Below, piece after piece: positions 32,401 to 45,714 of a stretch of DNA of 64,000 nt. The translations under genes and the position numbers were made by a program. Position 1 is the stretch's first letter. Each line of letters opens with the position of its first letter. Source of the stretch: Prorocentrum cordatum. Lineage: Eukaryota > Sar > Dinophyceae > Prorocentrales > Prorocentraceae. Below the pieces are notes generated by a model. It was not told where the DNA came from. It did not search any database and saw nothing but the letters and a program-made list of their open reading frames with translations. The stretch spans positions 385,001 through 449,000 of the forward strand of contig CAUYUJ010006502.1 in NCBI GenBank assembly GCA_963575745.1, given 5' to 3'.

Positions 32401-32526
32401 CAAAAACAAAAAAACAAAAAAAAAATAAAAAACACAAAAAAACAAAAAAACAGTAAATACAAAAAAAAAACAAACAAAACCAAAAAAAACAAAAACATAA
32501 AAAAAATAAATAACAAGAAAAAAAAT
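32401..32526. repeat. 126-bp A-rich insertion found only in contig B
   Basis: Inserted between GCTACAT and TTTTGG of the last 73-bp unit; nearly all A with scattered C, T and G (CAAAAACAAAAAAAC words). Absent at 8187-8188 in contig A. No target-site duplication is clear. Confidence 0.9.
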
Positions 32527-33521
32527 TTTTGGTTAAGTGAGATACGCGTGCACTCAACGGAGGAGGAGGAGGAGAGGAGGGGACGAGAGAGGGACCAGGA
32601 CAGGGCGATGGTATTTTCATGGCAGCGTGGCGTCGCGCATCTCCGCCGAGCGTGGGCCCTGGTGGCCCCACGCTCAACGCGAGCGCGTGGGCCCTGACGG
32701 CCCGCGCGCTCGCGCTCCGGCACGCCTGCGGCCGCTCGGCCGACGCAGGCGTCTGGGAGCAAAGAGGGGTGGGTGGGCACCCGCGCGTCGGCCAGAGCCG
32801 AACGCTACGGACCCAAAATGGCTACCTGAGCCCACACCCCCTCCCACTTAACCTGCAGTCTACAACCAATCAGACTATACAAGTTAAGTGAGATACGCGT
32901 GCACGCAACGGAGGAGGAGGAGGAGAGGAGGGGACGAGAGAGGGACCAGGACAGGGCGATGGTATTTTCATGGCAGCGTGGCGACGCGCATCTCCGCCGA
33001 GCGTGGGCCCTGGTGGCCCCACGCTCAACGCGAGCGCGTGGGCCCTGACGGCCCGCGCGCTCGCGCTCTGGCACGCCTGCGGCCGCTTGGCCATGAGAAA
33101 AGAGAAAGCGCAGCCGCGCGCGCGGGGACGCCCAGCCCGAAGTGCGAGGGCGGATCCTGAGGCTGCAAAAGCCTCGCGCGCGCGGCCACTTGCCTGCAAC
33201 CTTGAGGCCTTCCGCGCCCCGCGCACCCAGAGCGCGGGCGCGGCGCGTGCGCGAAGCGCGCAAAAGAACAGAAAAGAGCGGCGCATGATGCGCCGGGCGC
33301 AGAGCGCAAGTGTGGCCCCGACCGCACGGCGCGCAGGACGCGCGGCGCGGCCAGGTCCAGGAAGCGCGCGACGCGCGCGCAACGTTCAAACTCCTCAACA
33401 GAAAGAGGATCGCAGGCGCCACCTGCGTACCGTAGGCTAAAACAAAGAGGATCGCAGGCGCCACCTGCGTACCGTAGGCTGAAAGGATCGCAGGCGCCAC
33501 CTGCGCACGGTAGGCTGAGAG
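32527..33521. repeat. 351-bp tandem pair and ~37-bp repeats, contig B copy
   Basis: Copies of 8188-9182. The palindromic core in both tandem units carries the alternative GCCGAGCGTGGGCCCTGG form. The spliced-leader-like core is at 32813-32825. Confidence 0.85.
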
Positions 33522-33609
33522 GAAAGCCGGCTCACTCACGGGCCGCCGCCTTCAGCCCGCAGCCCGCGATGCCGCGGGCGCTGGCGTCGGGATATGGGGT
33601 GCTCCACGC

Positions 33610-33814
33610 CTAGATGGATGGCGTGTTCCCCTGGCGATCGCGGCCCTCGTCGCCGCTGCGGTCTCCGCCGCGCTCACTGCGGTCCCGGGGGCTGCCGCCA
33701 TCGCCGCCCCTCGACGCGCGACCGCCCGCGCTGGGCTGGTCACGCTCACTCCGGCCGCGGCTGCCCTGGTCGCCCTTGGAGTGGCCGCCCTTGCCGCTCT
33801 TCCCAGAGGATCCT
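33610..33814 (-). CDS. Putative Gly/Ser/Arg-rich exon, contig B copy
   Basis: Same sequence and boundaries as 9271-9475. Confidence 0.35.
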
Positions 33815-34313
33815 TTTCTCAAAAAAAACGAGAAACACATAGAAACCAGAAACATTCTCATTTTGACAACAAAAAACAAGAAACCAGAAATACTATTGAT
33901 GTCCGATATAATGTCAAGAAAAAACACATTCTGATGTACTTACACTCGTGCATTTCATAAGTTCACATACACAATATGCACACACATACAGCCACGAATA
34001 GAATTTACACGCCTGGTTATCACGCTGACGTGCGTGAGCGTAACATATATACATATATATATATATATGTATGATATGAAGCGTTTGTTCATGACTTTGG
34101 TTCCCCATTGGTGCGCGGAGTCGAGGTGACTTACGTCAAAAATTTGGACCACCCCTCCCTACCCCCTTCTGTTCTTTCAATGTTCTCGCTCCCCCTTTCG
34201 GGCCCCAGCTCGGTTAGCGCCGCCAACGTCCAGGCATCAGGGGGCGGCCAACCCGCTGGCCTCGAGGCTCAAGTACCCGCTGGCCTCGAGGTGCACGCCC
34301 ACGATCGGCCGCA

Positions 34314-34872
34314 ATGGCAGAGGTCGAAGGGATGGAATCGACGAAAGGGGGTGGAAAAGAGAGAAGTAAGTTTCGGGTAGGTTTCGGGAGGTTTCAAAAC
34401 ACATATCAGTTTTTTCCCTTCGTGTGGCCTGCTCGCATCGTCAGGGGGTCGGGCACGAAAAATCTATGATTCCAGCCCCTTCCGAAGGTAGCCGACAGCT
34501 GGACCGTTTGCGACTCATTTACATTCAGAGATATGGGCAGCACGTTGAGCGAGCACGGAGTCGAAGTGATTAGCAGTGACGAGTCCGAGGCTGAGGGGAA
34601 TATCCCTGCGGAAAAGATATGTATATATGCATCGAGGGGGGATCGAGGGGGGGCAACGGGAGCGGCCGCCCCCATGAAGGCACCGACTGTGGCCGCTACT
34701 ACCGAGGAGCTCGATGCGGCGCTGCCCGAGCAGGCGCGGCGGGAGTACGAGACGCGGCGGGAGGCCGACACGCGGCGGGAGGCCGAGACGTTGCGCTACG
34801 GGGACAGCGCGGCGGCAGCGGGCGGCGAGAGCGGCATCTTCGACCCCAGGTTCCCCGACAACCAGGAACCAC
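34314..34872 (+). CDS. Putative multi-exon gene, contig B copy of 9975-10533
   Basis: No differences seen that change the reading. Confidence 0.35.
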
Positions 34873-35205
34873 CTTTTTCTTGCTGCCTCGTATTCCTCAT
34901 CCTCGGCCGCCTCAGCCTTTCAGTCCAGCTAGTGTCACAAGTATCGTTGTTATCCTCGAGGGGTCCTCCTCCTCCTCCTCCTCCTCCTCCTCCTCCTGCT
35001 CTTCCTGCTCTTCTGTCCTCCGGACTTACGACGTCGGAATCGCGAGGGCAATTGCCCACGGTGAACTTTGCATAGGTCAGGTTGTGTCTTCTAGATGTTC
35101 TCATCGCCCTCCCGTGCCCTCCCGCCCTCTTCAACCGACCAGACATAGTGATGCCTTCTCCTGCTGGCCCCGACCCTCGACGCCCGAATCATTACTACCC
35201 ATCTT

Positions 35206-35227
35206 TCCGTAACCATTTTGGCTCAAG
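35206..35227 (+). other. Relict spliced leader, contig B copy
   Basis: Identical to 10867-10888, including the single mismatch. Confidence 0.88.
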
Positions 35228-35260
35228 GAGTTGTGCATTTTAACAACTTCGCTTGCACCA

Positions 35261-36947
35261 ATGGTGACGGAGAGAACATTGACGGCCGCCATCAGAAAGT
35301 ACGCCACGAGAAACAATTTCTTCAAATACGACGCCGACTCTGGAGTGCAGCGTGATGCCATCGAGAAGTACAAGGATCTCCTCAAAGATATCGGCGAGGT
35401 GCCGAGGGAAAACGTCGCACCAACATTGGGAAATCACTGACGATAATGAGGAGGACGGGTGGAGGGGTGGGAAACGAACGAGGAGAAGACGAGGGGATGG
35501 ACAACCGAAGGTGACGTAGAGGCTTCGATCACATGTAGGGCAGGCCAGAGAAAAATCGGAGGAGGAGGAGGAGGAAGATGGATTGAGAGTTGTAGAGTAT
35601 ACCATGGGGGTGCGACGTTCTCTCCGATAGGTTGAGCCCACCCTCCACATCAAGAGAAAGACGTGGATTGCGTCTCTCAGCGCGCTTGCCGACGCCACCA
35701 ATTCGAAGCTGACGTTCGAGAATGCTAGGGAGCATCAGGATTGGGTCAAAGAGATGACAGCCAGATTCTCGGCGGCGGTCAAGCATTGCAAGAGCTACAC
35801 GACGAAGATGGCGAGAGACGAGGCCCCCAAGTGGTACGTGGCGCTCGGCATCGGGACGCCTCCGACGGGAGCAACAGCTAGAAAGAGACCTGGTGGGCGC
35901 GATGGCCACGAGTCGGATGCCGACGAGGACGAGGAAGACGAGGGGGAGGAGGAGGAGGAGAACGAGCCCGATGAGGCGGAGGACACAGATGCCGAGGAAG
36001 CGGAGGGCGATACCAACGGCCACGGCAAGCGCAAGAGCATGGCGAAACCAGCTGCGTCTGAGGCGCCGCTGGGGTCGGCCAGCAGCGGTGGAGCAGCCGA
36101 GGAGAAGTCCGAGTACATCTACCAGTGGGATCACCACATGGAGCTGGCCTATCGTACAAAAGCGTCGGCCAAGCGCAGCGACCATCCAGAATGGGCAACC
36201 AAGATGGTTGAGCCAGAGTCGGCCAAGCTGACAGATCCGATGAACGCCGTCTTTAAAGATGGCACGGTACGACCTATACCGCAGATAACGGTTGCCAGTT
36301 GGCGCAACGCGCAGCCAGCTGGAGGCGCAGGTGGCAGTGGCAGTGCACCTCGAGCTGATGATGCTGCTACCAAGCCCAAGGCCAAGGCCAAGGCTAAGAG
36401 TGGCAACACCAAACGAGAGATGTTCACGGGCCAAGACACGTCAGGCAATAATGTATGGGTCGATCTGAGGACCGACAAGCCGAGGGGTAAGCCAGTCGAC
36501 CGCCTGTGCCTGGTAAAGTGGGACGGTGGGATAACGCCCCAGTTGGTGCAGGTGAACGTCAAAGTGTTCGAGGCCGCCGACTGCCAGGAGGAGTCGCAGA
36601 TGGAGGACCAGGCAGTGGACTGGTGCACGGATCTAGCGAAGCGGTTCTGCGCTGGGGAGATCGACAAGGTCAAGATGGGGAATCTCAAGAAAGACCTGCT
36701 CCAAGTCAAGGCGGACGCGCCGTGGGTGGCGAAGATGAGGCGGCCCGCGGCGGCTGCGCCTGCACAGTCCGACCCCCCTGCCTCTAGCTTGAAGCGGCGC
36801 CCAGCTGGGGCGACGCCCGACGCAGAGCCCACGCCTAAATCGCCCAAGGTGGCGACGCCGCCAAGGACACCGACCAAGCGCGGCAGTGCAACTTCTAGCA
36901 CGCACGTGCCGATCCCACCGCCGCCCATCGGTAGTGATTCAGACTAG
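35261..36947 (+). CDS. Lys/Ala- and acid-rich protein, contig B copy
   Basis: Exons 35261-35398 and 35631-36947, open as in contig A. One residue near the C-terminus differs (Ala to Thr, GSATSSTHV). Confidence 0.7.
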
Positions 36948-37120
36948 GGCGTGCCACAGGAAAAAAACATCGAGCCAACCAAGGGGGATGTGTAGGGGCG
37001 GGGAGAAAAACTCAACGTGTCAGGTAAAACACGAGAAGGAGGGAGGACGGGGCCCGTGCATGGAGAAGGGGGGATTGAAGGTGCCACATAAGCGGGTAGC
37101 AGGAAGAGAAGGAGTAGTAA

Positions 37121-37163
37121 TTGTAGTCGTAGTTGTTGCGGTAAGCGGAGTGGTAGTAGTAGC

Positions 37164-37204
<41 letters not shown>

Positions 37205-37241
37205 CAGTAGTAGTAGCAGTAGCAGTAGTAGTAGTAGTAGC

Positions 37242-37281
<40 letters not shown>

Positions 37282-37290
37282 ATAGTAGTA
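37121..37290. repeat. (AGT)n microsatellite, contig B copy
   Basis: One triplet shorter than in contig A, with one AAT interruption near the 3' end. Confidence 0.95.
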
Positions 37291-38037
37291 GCAATAAGAA
37301 CAATATAACAATAACAATAATCGTACTAGTACGTGTAGTTGTAATTGCAGGAAGAAGAGTACTCTGGCCCGCAAATTGCAAAGAGTGGAGCCCTCATACT
37401 CTCACACGTGCACCCTCGTCACCGACCTCGCCCTAATTACAGCTCCCACCCCGCCCGCGCACCAGAGGCGTTCCCAAGCCTGTGACTTCTCCGACTCACC
37501 CCTCGATTCTCTCCTTCATGATCCCTCCCACCTTAGCCCTCCCTCCCTCCCCCGTGCATTCAATTATCTCCCATGGGTCTGGCTCTTTTCTTTGCTCGCG
37601 CCCCGCCTGCTCAGGAGGGCTTGCAACTGTCGCAGCATCATCCAGCAGATGGCGATCACCAAGCAGAGCCCCAGTCGCTGGAGCAGATGCTCGGAGAGGA
37701 GCTCTCTAGCCAGCGCAAGGAGTTGAACGCTGTGACTGTGGGAGCGCATCGCTTAGCGGCGCCCCGAGAACCCTCAACCGCCTTTGCCCCCCCCCCCCCC
37801 ATCCGACTCCTCATAGTCCGCTCATTGTTCCTCCTCATGCTCGTCTTCGAATTCCCTGACTCCCTTCCGAGCCCCTTCATCCTACAACCGTGCCCTCGAT
37901 CGCACCGTTCGGGATTTGGTAGTGGTAGAGTAGTATGGGGTTACAGCATGGGCCAGTTTTCTGTAAGTGTCGGTGGCGTTTTCTCAGGCTGTGGATCAAT
38001 AGTTTCGTGATTGTCTCAAGCCTTTTCGGGCGGCCAG

Positions 38038-39652
38038 GGCCCGTCAAACCCGCGCCGATCGGTGCGCGAAAGCCCGAGGCTGAGCCGAGTGAGCCAGGCT
38101 TCGAGAAGCAGCTGATGGAGTTCTTCGTGCAGTGCGGCAACAAGGACGGCGGCGACGTGCTCGACGGCTTGGACGAAGCCACGCTGACTAAGCTGAAGGA
38201 GCTCGACGACCCCTACATGGACGAGGCCGCGAAGACCAACTTCCACAACGTGCCCATGCAGAGTGCATTGGGGAGGAGGTTCTACTTGTACCTCTGCGCG
38301 CACAAGCAAGAGAAGGAGGCCTACGACGCGAAGGCGCTCGATGACAAGCGCAAGCATCGCCAGGAGTGGTTGCAGAAGAAGTTCAAGGATATCGAGGAGC
38401 CTTTGGGATATATAAAGTGGGTCGATACCTGTGTGAGGGGAGGGGGTACTCTATGGGAACATAGCGGGGTGAATTGTACAGATTTCGAACACGTATATAT
38501 CTATATGTGTATATATAGATACAGAGGGACGGGGGATCGATTGGATGCGGGCACATATGTATAAACATATGTGTACATATGTATATATGTGTGTGCGTGC
38601 ATGTGAAACCACACATGCACGGGCAGATCAATATACCATACTCCTATGTATGCTTGTACACACATGTATTGAAGGGCCTATGTGCGTATGAGTATAAAGG
38701 AGGAGCATGAGGACGAGTAACGAGGATGGTTATCTGCACCGTAAAACCAGCCCAGGAATCGAGGACGAAGCTGATCGAGACCGTCTGGTCTGACGAGACG
38801 CACGGCGAGTGGATGAACTTCGACAAGATGCTGGTCGAGGAGGGTGCTCAATCGAATCTCAATCCTCGGGCAGTTCTGCAGGGATGCATGAACATCGCCA
38901 AGAAGTGCATCCAGTGTGGGCCAAGGAGGTGCCAGATCGACCCCGATAGCGGCAGGCTGATTTTCCGCCACGTGAAGCGCAAGGACTCCAAGATCCACCG
39001 CCACACGTGGCAGCAGATCACGGAGGAGCACAACAGGCGCAGCGGCGTGCAAACAGTCGAGCAGCTGCCAGCGTCGGGGAGCGGTGAGTCGGCTGCAGCC
39101 GCCGAGAAGATCACGCCTCCGCCGAAGGTGGATCCTGCAGCCATCGACACCCCCCCAAAGGATCAGGGCGGCGCGAAGGGCCACCAGCAGCGCGGCAGGG
39201 TGAAGGGCAGCCCGAATGGCAAGAGCAAAGCGAAGGCGAAGGCGAAGGCGAAGATGAAAGGGAAGAAAGGATCCGCGGGGGTTGTCACGGAGGCGTCTGT
39301 CAAGAAGCGCTCGCGCGAGGTGGCGGCGCTCTACGGGCAGGTGGTGCTGCGGGGGAACAGGCTCCTGGCAAAGATCAACGAGGACGAGGCGACCTACAAG
39401 TGGGCGAAGAACGACATGTTCGCGGGCAAGCTGGAGAAAGCGCTGCGCAAGGTGGACACCTTTGTCAACGCCGACGCGGATCTGGTGGCGATGTGCGTGG
39501 ATGGCGAGGACTGGGGCGTCGACATGGACAGTGACATGAACAGGGACCTCTCGACCTTGAACGACCTCCATGCCAAGCTCGAGGACGTCCAGAAGCACGA
39601 GCAGCGCATCCGCGACGTCGAGAATCAGGAGGCCGCGTCGGCGAGCCAGTAG
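38038..39652 (+). CDS. Lys/Ala-rich unnamed-family protein, contig B copy
   Basis: Exons 38038-38387 and 38756-39652 with the same intron; only a synonymous change was noticed (near 39150). Confidence 0.6.
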
Positions 39653-41134
39653 CGGTACAAGTACGGCCTCAACTACAACGACGGCGGGTACACCTACGTC
39701 GAGGTCGGCTCGCTGCTGAGGGAGGCAGCCTTTTGCGGCCTGCCGTGGGGAGATACCTGCAGCAGTGCACGTGCGGGCCACGGTCGAAGCTTGGAGGAGA
39801 GGTTTGAGAGGAGATCGAGGAGGGAAGGGGGAGGGGATGGGATAAGAAGTATCTTAGGCTGGAGGCCGTTTGGGGGTTTTCCCGCACGTGAGAGCTCGGC
39901 TCTTTGTTTCGAGCAGTCTTTCGACTGCCACTGATGCTGCTTACCACGCGTTCGGTGGCACAAGCGACTCAGATCGAGCGATTTGACGCTGTGTGAAAAC
40001 ATGTTGCTGGTCGATTGACGCTTTTGATTCCGAACTTGCCCGTGGGACCCTCCGACGACTAATTCAAACAACGACGGGTAGCCTACGGGTAGCCTACGGG
40101 TAGCCTACGGGTAGGTCCAGGTAGGTAGGGCTCCCGCTCGATACATCCTCACTGTCTGGAGGCCCGCGCGGCGGGTAGGGGCCGGGTAGGGGCCGGGTAG
40201 GGGCCGGGTAGCCTAGGGTAGCTCGAGGAAACTCCGACCGACGCCGACCTCATCCACCTTGTCCCTCACTTTGCTGTAGTGCTCACACTCATGATGCTAC
40301 CAATCCTTCTGGAAGTGATCATCGTCCACTCGCCCTCTGCTCTCGGCGTCCGCCGCCGTGGACATGCGTGCTCCCAATGCTTGGGAGCGAGCTTTCTCCA
40401 TCCCCCTCACCACTCACCCCGCGCCCTTCGACGAGCGTTTTGGATTTTGATGTGTTAACTCGGACTGGAGAAGGCCATTCTGCGCGAATAGCAGCGCATT
40501 GAATCTCTTGGCGAGGCGAGTGCGCGGCGGTTACGTTGCGCAGAAGCGGGGAAAGGGAGGGATGGATGGCCTTTTTGGTTCCAGGATGTTCCAAATGAGG
40601 CCCCAGTGGGAGGCCCGTGCCCTCAAAAACCCCTCGCCCCTGGCTGAAATCGGAGCGGAGCAGTGCTTGTCGAGCCACGGTCGAGATCGCCTGGCCCCAG
40701 CGCGACGATCGACCAGGGTGCAGGTCAGAGGAAGCTCGGAGTATTGAGGGAGATGGTGAGGACGAGGAGGGAGAAAGGGGGCAGGGACAATAATAATGAA
40801 GATAAGAACGAGATGCGTGAAGATAACAAGAGATTGCGAATGTGAGTGCGAATGCCACAGGTAAGTACAGGTGAGTGCGAAGATAACAGAACGAGAGGCG
40901 TGAATATTACATGATGTTCTAAATATAACAATAACATGACATTGATAACAATCACGTGAATATATTAAACGACTGTGAACAAGTATCGTTTTGTCTACAG
41001 AGCATCGATGATTGTAGAAATAGACAGCCATCATCAGCTTTTGTGGCCATGGCTAATTCGCTAGGTGCGGTTGATTCGTTTGTGGTGCATCAGCGCATCT
41101 CCCCGCGAGGCGAGGAGCACCAGGGAATTCCCAG

Positions 41135-41273
41135 GATCTAATCGATCAAATGTTCGCACTCTTAAGGGTGCGAACATTTGATCGATTAGATCGTAAGCGT
41201 TGCACACCGATGCCCCCCCCCCCAACACGAACATAGACTGCGCCAGCCACATCCGTAGCTGTTTGGGCTCCAG
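41135..41273. other. 58-bp palindrome (41135-41192) and degenerate spliced leader (41252-41273), contig B copies
   Basis: Identical to 16795-16852 and 16912-16933. Confidence 0.75.
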
Positions 41274-41277
41274 CCGC

Positions 41278-44061
41278 ATGCCGTCTTTTCGGAAGCGGCG
41301 CAGGTACAGAAGCTCTGACTCCCACAGACCTGTCAAACGACACAGTTGGGAACGACGTTTCGATGGCGACGATTGTGAAGATAAGAAAATCGAGGCTGGA
41401 GGACAGCTTGAGGAGTTTCTGCTGACACTTTTCGCACTCGGCAAACTAGACTGCAAATCGTTATGTATAATTTGCCACTATGTAAGGCGGCTGGCGCCGC
41501 TGGAGAGGGACTTAAGAAATACGCAGTGGCGCCAGGGAAGACATCGAACGGGGCATATAAAAAACACTTGGACACCGTCCTTCCGCAGTGCGAATCAGCG
41601 CCCGAGCTCCACGTTTTGAAAGTTCCGAGCTGGAGGAAGAACCAGAGGTCGAGTAAGGCAATCCTGGTTGCGCCACCACACGAGCTGCTGAATGCGGAGC
41701 TCGAGGCGGTGAAAGAAAGTAGTGGCATCGAGGTTAAGCCGCCTGATCCTGAGTGGACAGAAGATTGGGCCCGACATCCACATCGTGTTCGACCTGGGGA
41801 CAATCGGGACGTGTTCCCGATCTCACTTTACTTGGACGGCATAAAGTTCAACCGTGCGCTCGGGCCTAGAGCAGACACGCTCGTTGCCATCACAGTGTAT
41901 AACGCCCAGACTATGAAACGTCATCTTGTCGCAATCGTTCTTAAGCGGGATCTCTGTCATTGTGGATGCCATGGATGGTGTACTCTATGGGCAGTGTATA
42001 ACTATATAGCATGGTCGATTTCAGCAGCTACCGTTGGCTCGCGGCCTCGCGTCCGATGGGACGGGACACGCTGGCCTGATGGATCTGCGTCGTTGGATTT
42101 GGTGAACAGGGAGCCGCAGATGGCTGCTAGATTCGTGCTGTGCCAAATTAAGGGGGACTGGGAGGCGTATTGTAATTTACTTGGTTTCCCTACGTGGTCT
42201 GCACATCATGTTCCTTGCCTGTGGTGCCGAGCATCGAGGTCCACGCTCTACCAGTTCTTGCGGGAATTCGAAAAGACAACCTACCAGACACCTCTCGATG
42301 GCTGGAGACGGGAAGCCTTAAATATAGCGATTTGGGCTGTTTGGGGAATGGTGCGGCAAACAGAACATATGTTTTTTGCTTGCGCGGTTCTCCAGCCCCG
42401 AACAGCACACCTCCACGACACGCACGCGCACGCACTCCAAACAAAACGAAGACGCCACGCTTACCATACACATGGGACACAGCAGGGCACGTGACGAGGG
42501 CACTTAGGAGTATGAGGACAGCGAGGAGGGAGGATGACGAGGAGTCGGTTCACATCGATTTGCGCAAGCATTCGTATCTACGTGTATCTTTCTTATCCTC
42601 GCACCCTAGATCGTAGGCCACGGGCAAGATAGGCCACGGGTAGGGTACGGGTAGGGTGCGGGTAGCTCGAGGTAGGTAGGCCCAGCGTTATAGTATGTGC
42701 CAAGTGATGTATGTGACAATGTGTTGTTGCCTGACCCAGGTTCACGGGCATCTCGTTGGCGGGCCACTCTTGGGGTGACCACGCCGTCTCCTACAACCAA
42801 GCGTGCTTGCAGTGCGAGAAGGATGTCCACGTCATAGACGAGACCACCCGAGACCTCATCCTTACGAAAGGGAAGCTTCACTTCGATAGGAAAAAAAATC
42901 CCAGGGGGTACATCTTGGACAGCGACGTCCCAGAACTCGGCCTCAAAAGGTTTGACCGACTAGAACCGTCCATGGGCCTGCAAGACGTGGGGGCGTTCAC
43001 AAGGCAGCTGCTGCCTTTTTGGTGTGTTTTCTGGGGGAAAAACTCTCGACGCCAAGAAGGATGTCCACGTCATAGACGAGACCACCCGAGACCTCATCCT
43101 TACGAAAGGGAAGCTTCACTTCGATAGGAAAAAAAATCCCAGGGGGTACATCTTGGACAGCGACGTCCCAGAACTCGGCCTCAAAAGGTTTGACCGACTA
43201 GAACCGTCCATGGGCCTGCAAGACGTGGGGGCGTTCACAAGGCAGCTGCTGCCTTTTTGGTGTGTTTTCTGGGGGAAAAACTTCGACGCCAAGAGAAGAA
43301 TAACGGACAGGGTGCACCATCGGAACCCTTTGTTTTCACCATCTGTGGGTGCGGATGAAAACATGATGCACGTGGACACCCTTCATTGCCTGTATCTCGG
43401 GGTTTGCCAGTCATATGTCCACGCTGTTATTTGGTCAGCAATTCGAGGTAATGCGTTCGGCATAGATGGCCCAGGTGAAGTGATAATCGCAGTTACATGC
43501 AAGCGATTGTTCAACGACTATAAGGTCTGGTGTTCCGATAGCTCAATAGACTTGTCGTACCAATTGAGAGACCTCACGCCAGGTATGATTTCTACTGCAG
43601 ACAAACCAACCCTGAAGACAAAGGGGGCGGAAACAGGAGTGTTAGTAAGGTGGGCTGTTGACTTTTGCAGATCGTTCGCAAATAAGTTTCCAGAGGCAGA
43701 TGTGCTGCATGCCGCAGGGGAATCCCTTGTGCGGTATATGCTCCTGCTTCGAGTTTCACCGAGGGCAGTCCCGTTTGACACTAGGCACGAGCTGTTAGAC
43801 CTGCGTCTGCGACATCTGACTCTCATGGGGGAGATTGGGCTGGGTAAGCAGCCTAAATCGCACCAGTTCGTGCATATGACCCTTTTGGTTGGGCCTAAAG
43901 GGAACCCGAGATTCTACTCTACATTCCACGACGAGTCTCTTAATTTGATATTGGCAGGCATTGCGTCATCCTCTCACCGCAGCACATGGGAGAGGACAAT
44001 TTTCCAACGCATCAGGTTGCTCCCGACCGTTCAGCAGAACTCGGCATTTGCAGTGCTGTAG
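41278..44061 (+). pseudogene. Transposase-like gene, contig B copy, disrupted
   Basis: Same gene as 16938-19484 with two breaks. One T is missing near 41477, inside the Cys-rich segment (GCCACTATG against GCCATCTATG), and a net 238-bp tandem duplication (units ~42818-43055 and ~43056-43293) repeats the segment with DETTRDLILTKGKLHFD to LPFWCVFWGK and shifts the frame. A small CTCTCG for CTTCG change sits at the junction. After the duplication the frame reads normally to 44061. Whether this is a real allele or an assembly error is open. Confidence 0.6.
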
Positions 44062-44629
44062 GGCTGTTGCGGTGGAAGTGCGTCATGCTCGAGATCGCAT
44101 ATCGAGCAATTGCGAGCCTTAGCCGATTGAATTGTTCGATGGTTTGGCAGATCTGCTTTGATCGCTGCTCGCGTTGCCAAGTCACATGCACGCTTCTGGT
44201 TCATGGGGCTAGGTGTATTACCCACGTAGAATGCTAACTTGGTCAACGCAAGTTTTTGGGGCCGATTGCTTCGGCTGTTTAGACATGTTTGGAAACCAAC
44301 ATTATGGTAAACTCGGGGATGCTTGAACTTGGACAAGCTCTATGGGACTATCGTTGTTTTCTGCTAGGTTTCGATAGCTGGCAATAACAACACATAAATA
44401 TATACACACAGTTCGAGCATGGAGGAGTGGGGGGGGGGGGCATACGAAACAAGTAAGGATCAGGGGCGGGGTGGAACGCTAGAGGGAAGTGGGATGAGGA
44501 CCCAGAAGGGGAGAGGACAAGGAAGGGCGGAGGAGGGACTCTCTGGTATGCAGGGTCAGTTCTGCCAGCATCTCGGTCCAGAGAGAACGGTAGAACATCG
44601 ATAAGCACTCGGATCGCGTGCATTGCGCC

Positions 44630-45479
44630 ATGCAGAGCAGCCCTGGCAGCAGCGAGGGCCCCGAACCTCGCCCACAGCAAGAGCCGACCACTCGCCCCGA
44701 GCTGCAGTCAGAGCCGACCCCGAACAGGCATGTGGATTCGGGTTCCCATTGTAAGCAAATGGGTTCCTCGTCCTCCCCTCGATCGAGCATTCAATGAATG
44801 CGCGATCGAGGGGAGGAGGAGAAACCCATGTGCTTTATATGGGAATCTAAGTCACACGCCCCCTCCTCGCAAGGCAGCCCGATACAGTCAAGACTGACAC
44901 GGATGAGCGCGGGCCCGAACCTCCGCCAGAGTTAGATTTCGATCTCGAGAGCACTTCGGACGAGGAGGTCGACCCCGAGGATCCCGAGTATTTCGAGCCC
45001 AAGCCCGATGAAGCAGGGCCGATTGAGCGCGCATCCATTGCATCTCGCTCCGTGCGTCCCCAGTGGCGCGCACCAGGCACAGCGTGAATCGCAATGAAGG
45101 TCGACTACGCTCCGTATCTGCCAACCAATCCCATCCCTCTTTCCCACCTCTCCCCTATCATTCCCATTCGTCCTCCCTCGTCCTCGCTTCATTCGCTCTC
45201 AGCCTCCCCCGTGCTCCTCGCCCTCCAACACTCCTAATCCTTCACCAAGTTAGTGGATGGGGGGAGCAATGGGCTTCATTGCGATTCACAACGTCTTCGC
45301 TGTTCCCCACGTTTCACCCTCTTAAGATGCAGAGGCCGCATGGCCCACGCGTGGAGCTAGCGCAGCACCAAGGTGTGCAAGAGCCACAACGTATTTCGGA
45401 TTGTCCGTGGGACCCCGCACCCCAGCCCACGCCTGTAGCCCCGCTCACGGACGAGGAGCTTGAGGCCATGATTGGCTAG
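44630..45479 (+). CDS. Small acidic Pro/Glu-rich protein, contig B copy
   Basis: Exons 44630-44727, 44874-45081 and 45327-45479. Both inverted-repeat introns are conserved (44728-44873 and 45082-45326). Confidence 0.6.
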
Positions 45480-45672
45480 GCCGCGAGATTGTCTTCAGAG
45501 GGCGATCTAAAACTGTTGGGGAGGGGGACATGCATCAGGAACGTCTTCGCTCCCAGGCGTCACCGTCTCCCACGGTCCTTTTACTTAACACCCTTCCCGC
45601 CCTCCTTCCCTCCTTCCCTCCCTCTCACCCTCTCTCTCTCTCTCCTTTTCCCTCTCTCCCCCTCTATCTCTC

Positions 45673-45714
<42 letters not shown>

